From Planctomycetota bacterium (GTDB taxonomy: Bacteria > Planctomycetota > PUPC01 > JACPCR01): a DNA stretch of 22,613 nt. The notes below the pieces were generated by a model. The model saw nothing but the letters and a program-made list of their open reading frames with translations, was not told the DNA's origin and made no database searches. A program made the translations under genes and the position numbers. The DNA lies in the NCBI GenBank assembly GCA_030740295.1, contig JASLXP010000188.1:1-22613 (forward strand), in the 5' to 3' direction. Positions 1-7,599 of this stretch are shown here, piece after piece; the stretch's first letter is position 1, and the number at the start of each line of letters is the position of its first letter.

Positions 1-1719
1 CGCATCCAGGACAAGGTGCAGCGATCGCCCGATGATTGGAACGCGGGTTTTTCAGAGAACTGGCTGCAGATGTTCAGCGAGGCCGGTAAGGATGCCAGGC
101 CACTGATGCAGATGCTGGAGGATTCTTCCCAAACCGAGCTGGACATCCAGCTGGGCGGCCAACTGCCCTCTTCTTTCAAAAAAGTGCGCATGTCTGCTCT
201 CACGGTGCCGGCGCACGTCAAAGCCAATGCGCTCTGGGAGCTCGCCCGCCTGAGCCAGAACGGCGAGCTCGAAACCATCAATCGTAATCAGGTTAATGAG
301 ATACTCGACCACGTCTCCAAAAAGGGAATACCACACCTGAATGAGCTTGACGAAGGTGAAACCTACACCGGAATCAAACGGCACGAACGGGAGCCGGGTG
401 CCTTTGACTTCGAAGAGAAGGGCTGGACCAACAACGAAGTAAAATCCGTCGCAGCCAAGCTGCGCAAGATGCTGGGTGACGGCACCAAAGTCGAGAAGAA
501 TCTGCTCGACGAATTAAAAGAACAGTTCGATACCGTCGATGACCAGAAGAAGTCCGTCAAGGCATGGAAAAGCGCCGTCCTGTCTGGCAACCTTGCTCTA
601 GAGCGGCCCAGGACCTATCCCAGTGTAGATGAAGCCCTGCCCAGCACCTCGCCGCCGTCGCACCGGGCCGGGAAGCGTGGAGCCAGGCCAGCCAGTCTGT
701 CGCCGAAGGCCAGGGAACGTGAAGGAGCTGAAGAGGATGAGGATGATGACGAACAACGACTGCCGAAAAAGGTCTTCGACATGTATCGCACTCCTCGGGC
801 ATCGAGTGCGCCCAGGGTTTTCGGCCGCATGCCTCAGCGTTTCATTGGCGTGATGGCCAGCAAACGGATGGCGAAAGATGAAGTGAAACAGCAGGAGAAG
901 GCCACCGACCTCAGCGACCTCACGGCCCGGCACGATTCCGCGGGCATTAACGGCGGTGACGAGCAATCCCGCGAAAACCGGCAGCTGTCAAAGCACATAG
1001 CGCTCATGCCCGGTGCAACCATGAGAAGAACGAAGCGAAGGCTGCCCGCAGGATGGGGCCGTATCCAACGCGATCTCGATGATATCATTCGTCCCAATGA
1101 GTTAGTTTCGATCAAGAGTTTCTATCGCACACCGAATGTGAAGAAGGCCGAAAATTACACCACCGAAGCCGCAGTCGAAGCAATCAATGAGAAAGTCAAA
1201 AAGGATTACGATAGCTATTACAAGAACGACAAGAAGCGCCGTAAGCAATTCGATGCGGTCAAAAAGGTACGGGATATCCAGCGTCAGCCGCACATTGAAC
1301 GGGAACAGGATCTCCGCCAACGCAGAGAGGCCTTTCGCAAAGAAGCCACCGAAAAAGAAAGAGGCCTCCCGCCGGGCCTTAAGCGCACCGTCGAGGCCGC
1401 CCTTTACAAGAAGTATTTCCCGACAAGACGGCCGGTCAAATACGCCTTTAAGCCGGAAAAGATCTACCACCAATACAACGTACGGAAAGAACAAACCCAG
1501 CGACCGTGGGTGAAAACGGAGACTCCTCCCAACAGGCGAGGCCACGCAGAAGACGTCACCGAAAATGCCAAGCAGGATGCGGTTAAGTTCAGCGAACGGG
1601 ACGCCAAGGCTTACTACATAGAATCCACCCCGACGCTGAGGGTTCGAGTGGAACGGCGGCCATTCCGGTACTTCCGAAAAGGCCAGGAAATAGGCCGGTT
1701 GTTCACGCCGCCGAATTAA
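1..1719 (+). CDS. Unrecognised charged protein, 5'-truncated by window edge
   Basis: The reading frame is open from the first base to a TAA stop. The first in-frame start-like codon is a GTG at base 16, but the codons before it (R-I-Q-D-K) are also open, so the gene most likely begins outside the window. At least 572 codons are visible. I do not recognise a family. The product is very hydrophilic, rich in Lys, Arg, Glu and Asp, with no signal peptide or membrane segment in the visible part. Around residue 240 of the visible frame lies a low-complexity acidic stretch (AEEDEDDDEQ) next to Ser/Pro/Arg-rich sequence, which suggests a disordered linker between an N-terminal helical part and a basic C-terminal half with many KK and RR pairs. 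The C-terminal half could bind nucleic acid or act as a scaffold, but that is a guess. It converges with the oxidoreductase operon across a shared terminator. That it is coding is supported by its length and its exact end before the terminator. Confidence 0.7.
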   Translation, partial: RIQDKVQRSPDDWNAGFSENWLQMFSEAGKDARPLMQMLEDSSQTELDIQLGGQLPSSFKKVRMSALTVPAHVKANALWELARLSQNGELETINRNQVNEILDHVSKKGIPHLNELDEGETYTGIKRHEREPGAFDFEEKGWTNNEVKSVAAKLRKMLGDGTKVEKNLLDELKEQFDTVDDQKKSVKAWKSAVLSGNLALERPRTYPSVDEALPSTSPPSHRAGKRGARPASLSPKAREREGAEEDEDDDEQRLPKKVFDMYRTPRASSAPRVFGRMPQRFIGVMASKRMAKDEVKQQEKATDLSDLTARHDSAGINGGDEQSRENRQLSKHIALMPGATMRRTKRRLPAGWGRIQRDLDDIIRPNELVSIKSFYRTPNVKKAENYTTEAAVEAINEKVKKDYDSYYKNDKKRRKQFDAVKKVRDIQRQPHIEREQDLRQRREAFRKEATEKERGLPPGLKRTVEAALYKKYFPTRRPVKYAFKPEKIYHQYNVRKEQTQRPWVKTETPPNRRGHAEDVTENAKQDAVKFSERDAKAYYIESTPTLRVRVERRPFRYFRKGQEIGRLFTPPN

Positions 1720-1802
1720 GCGGGAGAGTTGGCAAGCCCGGTGGCGGCCAGAGCACATTGGCTGTTATCAACCCACACCCCACATTCCACCACTCACAGA
1801 AG

Positions 1803-1832
1803 AAGCCTGCTGAGAGATCTTTCAGCAGGCTT
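1803..1832. terminator. Bidirectional hairpin terminator between convergent genes
   Basis: A perfect 11-bp inverted repeat (AAGCCTGCTGA / TCAGCAGGCTT) flanks an 8-base loop. Inner bases GAGATCTT can extend the pairing. The stem begins with AA and ends with TT(T), giving a short T tract in both directions. It lies between the stop of the + strand gene at 1719 and the stop of the minus-strand oxidoreductase gene at 1875, as expected for a terminator shared by convergent transcripts. The T tract is short (three T on the + strand), so efficiency is uncertain. Confidence 0.75.
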
Positions 1833-1874
1833 TCACAAGTTGAAGAATTGCGCCACGGTCCAGCCGGCAGCCTC

Positions 1875-3470
1875 CTATTCCTGGGCCGGCTCTTCCGGGT
1901 CGATGCCGGACATTTCCTGGAGCATGCGCCAGTTGAGACGGCGGTCTTCCCTGGCGGCGAGGAGGGTCTCCGAGGGGTTGCCTTCCTTGTCGAAGTGCTT
2001 TTCGAAGCGGCCCTCAGAGCGGGCGAAGTCGACGAAGGTTGTGTTTTCACCGGTCTTTGGGTTCTTGTACCAGTCGGCCTTTGGGGCGGGATTGCCTCTG
2101 AGATCGAGACGCTCTCTGATACGTTCGCCCTTTTCAGGATTGTAGATCATGAGCGGGAAAGCACGGGAATCGACCGCCAGCCTTGCCTGCGCAGAGGCGA
2201 GGTCGTCGGCAACCCCGTGTTCGGGCTGGCAGGTGGTGTAGACCGAGATGACTGAGGGGCCTTTGAATGCGTTGGCTTCAAGGATGGCCTTGTAGAAATG
2301 GTTGGCGTGTGCGGCGGTGGTCTGTGCGAAGTAGACATCCGGGTGCGCCATGACGATCTGACCGATCTCTTTGCGTCGTTCCTGTTTGCCCTGGTATCTT
2401 TTGCCGTGCTCGCTCATTTTGGTCCGCTGGCCCATGAAGGTTCCGGTGGATGCCTGCCCGCCGGTGTTACTGTAGACCTGCGTGTCAAGCACGATGACGT
2501 TGAGATCCATGCCGCTCATGAGCATGCGGGAGAGCGCCTGAAAACCGATATCCAGCATGGCGCCGTCGCCACCGATGACCCAGAGCTTTTTATCGGCCAG
2601 GCCGGCCTGATCCCATCGGCTGCGGACGCCCATGGCGTAGGTCGGCGCGTTTTCAAAGAGCGAGTTGGCCCACGGCAGCCTGTAAGGATTGTATGGGTAG
2701 GTCGAAGTGTAGACCGTGTTGCAGCCGGTGGCCGCGATGAGCCCGAGATTCTTCTCGCCATACTTAAAACAGGTCGCCGCGACCATCATGCGAAGCGCGC
2801 TGGCTTCGCCGCATCCGGCGCAGCTCCCTGCTCCGCCGACGTACTGCAGGGAACGGTCAACGAGCATCATATCGGAAAGCACCTTCTCCATGACGTAAGA
2901 CTCGTCCGACGGGCCGACGCGCTTGAAGTGCTCCCACTTTTCGCGAATGAGGGGCATGTTATCGTCTGTTTTCTTGATCATCTTGAGCGCGTCATCATCG
3001 CAGACCGCGACGCACTCCGCGCAGCCCTTGCACTTGGTCGGGTCAATGAAGATGCCGAACGATGCGGGGGCCTTGCCTCTCTTGGCCGGCGTCGCGTGAA
3101 ACTTGCGGGTCTCTGCCCAGTCGCCGGCGAGTTCGGCTCTGAACTCGTCTCCTTCTTCTTCAAGGGACGCATTAATCTGTTCTTCCGGGATGACTTTGGC
3201 GAGGATGGCCGTGTCAGGGCATTCGGTCACACAGTCCATGCAGGCCACGCAATTCCTGGCAATGAATTCTGGAATGTCGGGAGCAATGAACGAGAAATCG
3301 CGCAGCGCTCCTGTGCCGGAAGGTATGACCGAACGGGCGGCGTCGAGGTCGGCCTCAAGCTCGAGGTCGCCGTAGCCTCTTTCGTAAAGGTCTATAACGC
3401 GCTCGTTAAAATGCTGGGTGTTGACAACTTCAGTGATATCAGTTGGCAGTTTGGCTGGCGTAATACTCAT
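1875..3470 (-). CDS. Pyruvate:ferredoxin (2-oxoacid) oxidoreductase, C-terminal half: 2x[4Fe-4S] plus TPP domain
   Basis: This 531-aa chain matches the second half of homodimeric NifJ-type pyruvate:ferredoxin oxidoreductase, which converts pyruvate and CoA to acetyl-CoA, CO2 and reduced ferredoxin in the cytoplasm. Two ferredoxin motifs are visible: C74-C77-C80-C84 (CVACMDC...CP) and C147-C150-C153-C157 (CKGCAEC...CD). The TPP/proximal-cluster domain follows, with C217 and C220 (GSCAGCGE), C250 (TGCNTVY) and C414 (YTTCQPEHG) as the expected proximal cluster ligands. TPP/metal motifs GGDGAMLD (about 300-307) and SNTGGQAS (334-341) are present. All key residues look intact. The start is fixed by AGGAGA at 3476-3481, five bases before the ATG. 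It lies 123 bp downstream of the gene for the N-terminal half on the same strand, so the two are surely subunits of one enzyme. The 2-oxoacid used cannot be told from sequence alone; pyruvate is the default. Confidence 0.93.
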   Translation of the reverse strand: MSITPAKLPTDITEVVNTQHFNERVIDLYERGYGDLELEADLDAARSVIPSGTGALRDFSFIAPDIPEFIARNCVACMDCVTECPDTAILAKVIPEEQINASLEEEGDEFRAELAGDWAETRKFHATPAKRGKAPASFGIFIDPTKCKGCAECVAVCDDDALKMIKKTDDNMPLIREKWEHFKRVGPSDESYVMEKVLSDMMLVDRSLQYVGGAGSCAGCGEASALRMMVAATCFKYGEKNLGLIAATGCNTVYTSTYPYNPYRLPWANSLFENAPTYAMGVRSRWDQAGLADKKLWVIGGDGAMLDIGFQALSRMLMSGMDLNVIVLDTQVYSNTGGQASTGTFMGQRTKMSEHGKRYQGKQERRKEIGQIVMAHPDVYFAQTTAAHANHFYKAILEANAFKGPSVISVYTTCQPEHGVADDLASAQARLAVDSRAFPLMIYNPEKGERIRERLDLRGNPAPKADWYKNPKTGENTTFVDFARSEGRFEKHFDKEGNPSETLLAAREDRRLNWRMLQEMSGIDPEEPAQE

Positions 3471-3508
3471 TTATGTCTCCTGCTCTGGTTCTGTCTTGTC
3501 TTTCGTAG

Positions 3509-3578
3509 CCGGGCTCGGGAGAGCCCGGGGATTCTTCATAGCCGGGCTCTCCTGAGTCCGGGATTCTGGAGTCAGGAG
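3509..3578. repeat. Compound palindromic element between the two oxidoreductase genes
   Basis: Two tandem hairpins share the unit TAGCCGGGCTC-N4-GAGYCCGG. The first is a perfect 8-bp stem (3509-3516 with 3521-3528, loop GGGA). The second has a single wobble position (3542-3549 with 3554-3561, loop TCCT). An alternative pairing joins CTCCTGA (3549-3555) with TCAGGAG (3572-3578). Both units are followed by GGATTCT or GATTCT. The element fills most of the 123-bp gap. It resembles REP/BIME-type interspersed repeats. On transcription it would form stable RNA hairpins between the two cistrons, where it could protect or attenuate mRNA. No T tract follows, so a simple terminator is unlikely. Confidence 0.7.
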
Positions 3579-3593
3579 ACTGCAGCGACGCCA

Positions 3594-5636
3594 TCAGCTC
3601 GTCCCCGCTTCCGCCGGCACGAATGCGCTCGCATCGACGGTCCGGTCGGCTTCGGTATCAGTGCTTGTGTCCTGGATGAGTTCCTGGGGGATTTCCATCA
3701 CATCTGTGTAGCCGCGACTGATGCATGTCAGGTTATCCTGGACGACCTGTTCGCCACGCTTGCCCCAGTAGGAGCGCACGGAGCGTTCGACGCCGGCCAT
3801 CAGGTCTTCGTAACTCATGCCATGACGCTCGGCGAACGGCGTGGCTTTGAGAAACACCCCCACGAGCACCACGCCCATCATGCGGATGCGGAGCTCCGGA
3901 TTGCGGGCGACTTCGTCTGCAATTTTGAAGGTATCGACCGCAAGCACCCGGGCATTCTTTTCACGGATGCGTACCCGGGCCCAGACGGGGACATCCTTCC
4001 AGACTTCCTCGACCGTATCTTTCGGCGAGTTCATGAAGACAGCGCCGTCCGCGTGCAGCCCACGGAGCGGGTCGCCAAGGTTGAGGGAGTTGGTATCGAT
4101 CAGTGAAATAAACTCGACGTGATTCAGCTCGCAGTGGGTGCGGACGTGTTCCGGCGCGAGCGTGAGGTAGTAGGTGGTCGGCAGGCCCTTCTTGCTCGAC
4201 CCGTATTTCGGATACGCCTGCACGTAGAGACCGAACAGGTCACTCATCAGGTCGGCGATGACCTTGTTGGTGGTGACGCTACCGTAACCACCGATGGAAT
4301 GTCCACGCATGGAGAACGCTTCGGGATGTCGGATATCGGGATCCTGGTCGGCGACCAGTGCGGTCTCGTGGATGATGCCGACGGAGGCGTATTCTTTAAA
4401 GTCGTTGCCGTTGATTGCGTTGCGCATGTTCTTGCACATGGCGAGGAAGTCCCCCGCCCGCACATCGCGGCTTCCGAGCCCGGCGGCCACCTGCATCATC
4501 AGCGGCATCCGCTCGATCTTCGCGCCGTTCTGATAGTCTTCAAAGCCCATCATGGCATCGACGAACGCGGTCTTGATATCGCGCATCAGCGGGTTGGCCG
4601 GAGCGATCGGGTCATCCATGCGTTCGAGCACGCTGAATGCCTTTATGCCCTCGAGAGCCTTGACAATCTCGGGGCCGGGGAACGGGCGATAGCTGGTGAC
4701 GTTGACACAGCCGACCCTGTAATCAGTATTGGCGCGGATGTAGTCGACAGATGCCTGGGCGGTCTCCATATAAGAGCCCATCCCGACGAACGCGATCTCA
4801 GCGTCCTCCATTCTGTAGCTATCGATGAGGCCATACTTGCGGCCCGTCCCCTGGTAGAAAAGCTCCATCGCCTCTTCGAGGGCGGGGCGCATGTGTGCGT
4901 AGTAATGGCGCTGGGCAATCTTGCCCTTCATGTAGCTGTCCTGGTCTTGAACCACACCCATCATCAGCGGGTTATCGAGATCATAAAGATTGAGAATCTT
5001 GTCCTCTGGTTTGCCCACGAATTCCTTCATGAAATCCAGGTCGAGGAGGTGCACATTTTCGACTGTGTGGGTGGTGAGGAAGCCGTCCTGCACGCTCATG
5101 AACGGCGACTGGCATGCCTCTGCTGCGCGGGTAGTAATGAGCGCAAGGTCGCCGGCCTCCTGGGCGTTGCGGCTGAAAACGATGCCCCATCCGCAATCTG
5201 TGCAGGACATCACATCGTCGTGTCCGGCGTGCACATTCAAGCTGTGGCTGGTAAGAGCGCGGGCCCCGATGTGGAAGACGATCGGCAGGCGCTTACCGGA
5301 AATGGTGTAGAGCACTTCCTTCATGAGGACGAGGCCCTGGCCGCTGGTGAAATTGGTCACACGGCCGCCGGCGACCGCGAAGCCTTCGCAGGTGGAAGCG
5401 GAGGAGTGTTCGGATTCGAGCTCGACGAATTCGAGGGTATCGCCCCAGAGGTTTTTCGACCCGTTCGCCGCAGCCAGCGAGTAGCCGCCGCCCATGTTTG
5501 TCGAACTGGTGATTGGATATGCGCAGGCCGCCTGGGTGACGTTCGTTACTACCCAGACGACTGCCCCGGAGCCGTCGGTAGCCCTCTTGACTCCGGGATA
5601 CGGAAAGTCTCCTTCGGTGTTGGAAGCGTCAGACAT
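3594..5636 (-). CDS. Pyruvate:ferredoxin (2-oxoacid) oxidoreductase, N-terminal half (domains I-III)
   Basis: This 680-aa chain carries the first three domains of NifJ-type enzymes. Domain I (about 15-200) is the pyrimidine-binding part, with YPITSSTNMG (40-49), SEHSS (75-79, holding the Glu expected to activate TPP), TSGQGL and the conserved GARAL Arg near residue 126. Domain II (about 275-400) has VGMGSYMETA and YRPFPGPE. Domain III, the gamma-type Rossmann domain, starts near 445 with GGYGSVTT. It lacks the ferredoxin and TPP-binding domains, which the next gene supplies; together 680 + 531 = 1211 residues matches a single-chain enzyme. I chose the ATG at 5636 over an open extension to 5894 because AGGAGA (5643-5648) sits six bases before it and the upstream residues are unlike the family. 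The last 25 residues (ending FVPAEAGTS) are low-complexity, Thr/Asp/Ala-rich and run up to the palindromic element, so the tail may not be ancestral. Confidence 0.93.
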   Translation of the reverse strand: MSDASNTEGDFPYPGVKRATDGSGAVVWVVTNVTQAACAYPITSSTNMGGGYSLAAANGSKNLWGDTLEFVELESEHSSASTCEGFAVAGGRVTNFTSGQGLVLMKEVLYTISGKRLPIVFHIGARALTSHSLNVHAGHDDVMSCTDCGWGIVFSRNAQEAGDLALITTRAAEACQSPFMSVQDGFLTTHTVENVHLLDLDFMKEFVGKPEDKILNLYDLDNPLMMGVVQDQDSYMKGKIAQRHYYAHMRPALEEAMELFYQGTGRKYGLIDSYRMEDAEIAFVGMGSYMETAQASVDYIRANTDYRVGCVNVTSYRPFPGPEIVKALEGIKAFSVLERMDDPIAPANPLMRDIKTAFVDAMMGFEDYQNGAKIERMPLMMQVAAGLGSRDVRAGDFLAMCKNMRNAINGNDFKEYASVGIIHETALVADQDPDIRHPEAFSMRGHSIGGYGSVTTNKVIADLMSDLFGLYVQAYPKYGSSKKGLPTTYYLTLAPEHVRTHCELNHVEFISLIDTNSLNLGDPLRGLHADGAVFMNSPKDTVEEVWKDVPVWARVRIREKNARVLAVDTFKIADEVARNPELRIRMMGVVLVGVFLKATPFAERHGMSYEDLMAGVERSVRSYWGKRGEQVVQDNLTCISRGYTDVMEIPQELIQDTSTDTEADRTVDASAFVPAEAGTS

Positions 5637-5747
5637 GAATTGTCTCCTGATAATTCTCACCATGACCGAATGCCTCGGTCCTGGGAGTTGAGCTTGATTT
5701 TGTGGTTGCCCTGATTGTGGGTATTCAACCCAGTTTTGCAAGACTCG

Positions 5748-5776
5748 ATGGTAGTGTCCCCATTGAAGAAGGTCAA
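5748..5776 (-). promoter_or_regulatory. Candidate sigma70-type promoter for the oxidoreductase operon
   Basis: On the minus strand TTGACC (5776-5771) is separated by 17 bases from TACCAT (5753-5748), one and two mismatches from the -35 and -10 consensus. It lies about 110 bases upstream of the start codon at 5636. A small palindrome, TGGGT-N5-ACCCA (5718-5732), lies just downstream of the -10 box and could be an operator or a leader hairpin. This is judged by eye only; PVC promoter consensus is poorly fixed. Confidence 0.35.
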
Positions 5777-5915
5777 TGAGTTTACCCCTCTGACACCGCG
5801 CACCTACAGATGAGAATTGCGCATAAAGCGCGATGAGAAACGGGCCTGGGCCGGGCTGGGAGTCGGCCGTGCACAACGGTTTAAAGGAATCCACGAAACC
5901 GTGCTGGCAGAGCCT

Positions 5916-6557
5916 TTAACGAGAATTTCCGCTTCTGAACGCTTCGCGCCATTTGCCCCGCTCGACCCATTCGACGTGCGAATCGGCGAAGAGCACGTTC
6001 CCACCGGTCTCGTAATGGTTATCGGCCATGTCCGGTATATTTGGGATGCCGGCTTCCATCGCGTCCATGATGAGCCAGATTTTGTCCCCCCGGATATCGA
6101 CACTTGAACGTGTCTTCTTCCTTGGGGTGGTGAGAGTGCTTCCCGAGGAATCGTAAAGGTAGTGGCTTAGGTATTCGTAGCTGGTGCCGGGGCCGGCCGT
6201 GCGCCCGCCAACGGCATTGTCAGCCAGATCTTCGTGGGCATTCGCCTGATTCCCGGTGGAAATGCAAACGAAGATATCGAGGGATACTGTGCATCTTGGA
6301 TGCAGGGCCCTCAGGTCATCATCATCGATACCAGTGACCGGTGGCAGTTTGCCTGACCAATAGGTGTCGTACAGATCGAAGGCCGCACCTATCTCTCTCA
6401 GGTTGTTGCGGCAATACTGCAACTTGGCCATTTCCCGTACGTTTCGAACTCCAGCGAAAAGAAGGACGGACATCACGGACAGGATGGCCGTGGTAATCAG
6501 CATCTCGACGACTGTGAAAGCGGATTCCTGAATGGTGTACTTGGGTCGCGTTTTCAT
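5916..6557 (-). CDS. Type II secretion/pseudopilin-like protein (H-x9-DG-type prepilin)
   Basis: The 213-aa product begins with a type IV prepilin N-terminus: a short basic leader, then ESA-FTVVEML followed by a hydrophobic helix to about residue 37. Processing is expected between A13 and F14, with E18 as the conserved +5 glutamate. The remainder is a globular domain ending in NVLFADSHVEWV (about 188-199), which matches the C-terminal signature of the abundant pseudopilin family of Planctomycetes and Verrucomicrobia (usually FADGHVxW). It would be an inner-membrane or periplasmic component of a type II secretion-like apparatus. Two departures are seen: Ala instead of the usual Gly at -1 of the cleavage site, and Ser in place of Gly in FADGH. 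No Shine-Dalgarno sequence is seen before the ATG, and I found no convincing promoter in the 275 bases upstream. No other secretion gene is adjacent, as is common for these dispersed pseudopilins. Confidence 0.88.
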   Translation of the reverse strand: MKTRPKYTIQESAFTVVEMLITTAILSVMSVLLFAGVRNVREMAKLQYCRNNLREIGAAFDLYDTYWSGKLPPVTGIDDDDLRALHPRCTVSLDIFVCISTGNQANAHEDLADNAVGGRTAGPGTSYEYLSHYLYDSSGSTLTTPRKKTRSSVDIRGDKIWLIMDAMEAGIPNIPDMADNHYETGGNVLFADSHVEWVERGKWREAFRSGNSR

Positions 6558-6832
6558 TAGTAAGCTGGGCTTCGTAGCGTCGATGGAAGAACTGAGGCAA
6601 TGCTTTCACCCGGTCTGGTCGTCTCCTTAGTTAGGGTCTGTTCCAGAACCGGCTGGAGTCGCCGTTACCAACGTCTCTGTTCCAGTATAGAAAAGGCCAT
6701 GCCAAACGAAGTGTCGTCATGTATGTTGTTGATTGACAGCAGTTTACCTGTAATCTGTTTAAGCCTGTGTTTCCCTGGGGAACATGGGTGAACTCCAAAG
6801 GCACAGTAGGCAAGGTGGCTGTTGGTTAGCGA

Positions 6833-7141
6833 TCAGCCATCCCTCAGACCCTCGAGATCCTGGATCACTTGCTTGAGTTCCTCTTGCAGATCGTCAAAGA
6901 GTCGGTCTGCGTTCTCAATCACGCCTGACTCCGCATCCCGTTCTATTTGCTCGGCAAGCTCAGAAAACTTCATAGCGCCGATGTTTGCTCCGCTGCCTGT
7001 AAGAGCGTGAGCGGCGTCTTCGATATCAGATGCGTTGCCGGAAGCGATGGTGTCCTGCAGTTCCTGCACCTTTCGAGGTGTTTCTTCTGTGAAGGCGTCG
7101 ATTAAACTGGCTGCAAAAGTAGCGTCGTAAGAGCCGGTCAT
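6833..7141 (-). CDS. Stand-alone HPt (histidine phosphotransfer) domain protein
   Basis: The 102-aa product is essentially one HPt four-helix domain, which relays phosphate between receiver domains in phosphorelays in the cytoplasm. The phospho-acceptor motif is AAHALTGSGANIGA with His45. The family consensus is H-x-L-K-G-S, so the lysine after Leu is replaced by Thr here. Helices before (about 8-30) and after (56-75, 80-98) fit the fold. The start ATG overlaps the stop of the upstream exoprotein frame (ATGA at 7141-7138), which suggests translational coupling, and no separate Shine-Dalgarno sequence is seen. No histidine kinase or response regulator lies in the window, so its partners must be elsewhere. 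The assignment as HPt is good; function as an active phosphotransferase is likely but not certain because of the Lys-to-Thr change. Confidence 0.8.
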   Translation of the reverse strand: MTGSYDATFAASLIDAFTEETPRKVQELQDTIASGNASDIEDAAHALTGSGANIGAMKFSELAEQIERDAESGVIENADRLFDDLQEELKQVIQDLEGLRDG

Positions 7142-7599
7142 AGTTGCCAGGTATCGCCATCGTTGCTGAGATTCGGACCGATTCGATATCGCAGGCCCGG
7201 GCCGACGCTGGCCACTGATGTGTCATCCCCGGTGGTACCATCGCCATTGAGGTTCGGCGGAAAGGCATCGGTGACGAAGAGACCCGAAGGGTCAATAAGG
7301 ATCTGGCCGTTCGCTCCTGAGCCACCTGACGCTGAGACCTTGCCGATGAATCCTAGAGTTTCCTTACCGGAGACCTCGATGAAGCCGCCATCTCCCCCGC
7401 CGCTCGCCGTGATGGTACCTTCAAACAAGGTGGCCTCATTCGCCCAGACAACGACCGTTCCACCATCACCGCTGCCACCGCTTGCGGTGATCATCGCGGT
7501 GTCACGAATCCAAGTGTTCTCTGAGTTTTTTAATGCCGGCGTCGTTTCCCTGTTTGCCACCTCCAATAAAAACAGTCCCGCCATTTTCACCACTCGCAT
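7138..7599 (-). CDS. TPS exoprotein, 3' fragment (frameshifted from upstream part)
   Basis: From about 7530 down to the stop at 7138 this frame continues the filamentous-haemagglutinin-like protein encoded upstream in another frame. It reads KNSENTWIRDTAMITASGG, then Gly-rich beta-helix repeats such as GGTVVVWANEA, GGFIEVSGKE and NGQILIDPSG, typical of bacterial TPS exoproteins. The first 20 or so codons (starting MRVVKMAGLF) do not resemble the family and are probably only the overlap in the wrong frame. The C-terminus is short for the family and ends exactly over the HPt start (ATGA). The two fragments rejoin if one A of a six-A run (7526-7531) is removed. It may be part of a pseudogene, a sequencing error, or a slippage product. 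Confidence 0.7.
   Translation of the reverse strand: MRVVKMAGLFLLEVANRETTPALKNSENTWIRDTAMITASGGSGDGGTVVVWANEATLFEGTITASGGGDGGFIEVSGKETLGFIGKVSASGGSGANGQILIDPSGLFVTDAFPPNLNGDGTTGDDTSVASVGPGLRYRIGPNLSNDGDTWQL

Noticed and set aside
1102..1758. Minus-strand frame of 218 codons with hydrophobic stretches opposite the first gene
   Set aside because: The hydrophobic stretches are the complement of Lys/Glu-rich codons of the + strand gene, and it crosses that gene's stop and lacks a ribosome binding site.
2298..5714. Two long + strand open frames (602 and 531 codons, 2298-4106 and 4119-5714) opposite the oxidoreductase genes
   Set aside because: They mirror the minus-strand coding sequence, have no family-like motifs, and the minus-strand frames carry all oxidoreductase motifs and Shine-Dalgarno sites.
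5637..5894. 86-residue N-terminal extension of the oxidoreductase N-terminal subunit
   Set aside because: A good Shine-Dalgarno sequence precedes the internal ATG at 5636 and the extension is unlike the family.
6690..6720. Sigma54-type promoter (TTTGGCATGG) upstream of the pseudopilin gene
   Set aside because: The GC element at the required spacing is missing.
7520..7540. Programmed -1 frameshift at an A-AAA-AAC-type slippery site in the exoprotein
   Set aside because: The needed shift is +1 (or -2); a -1 slip leads to the wrong frame.
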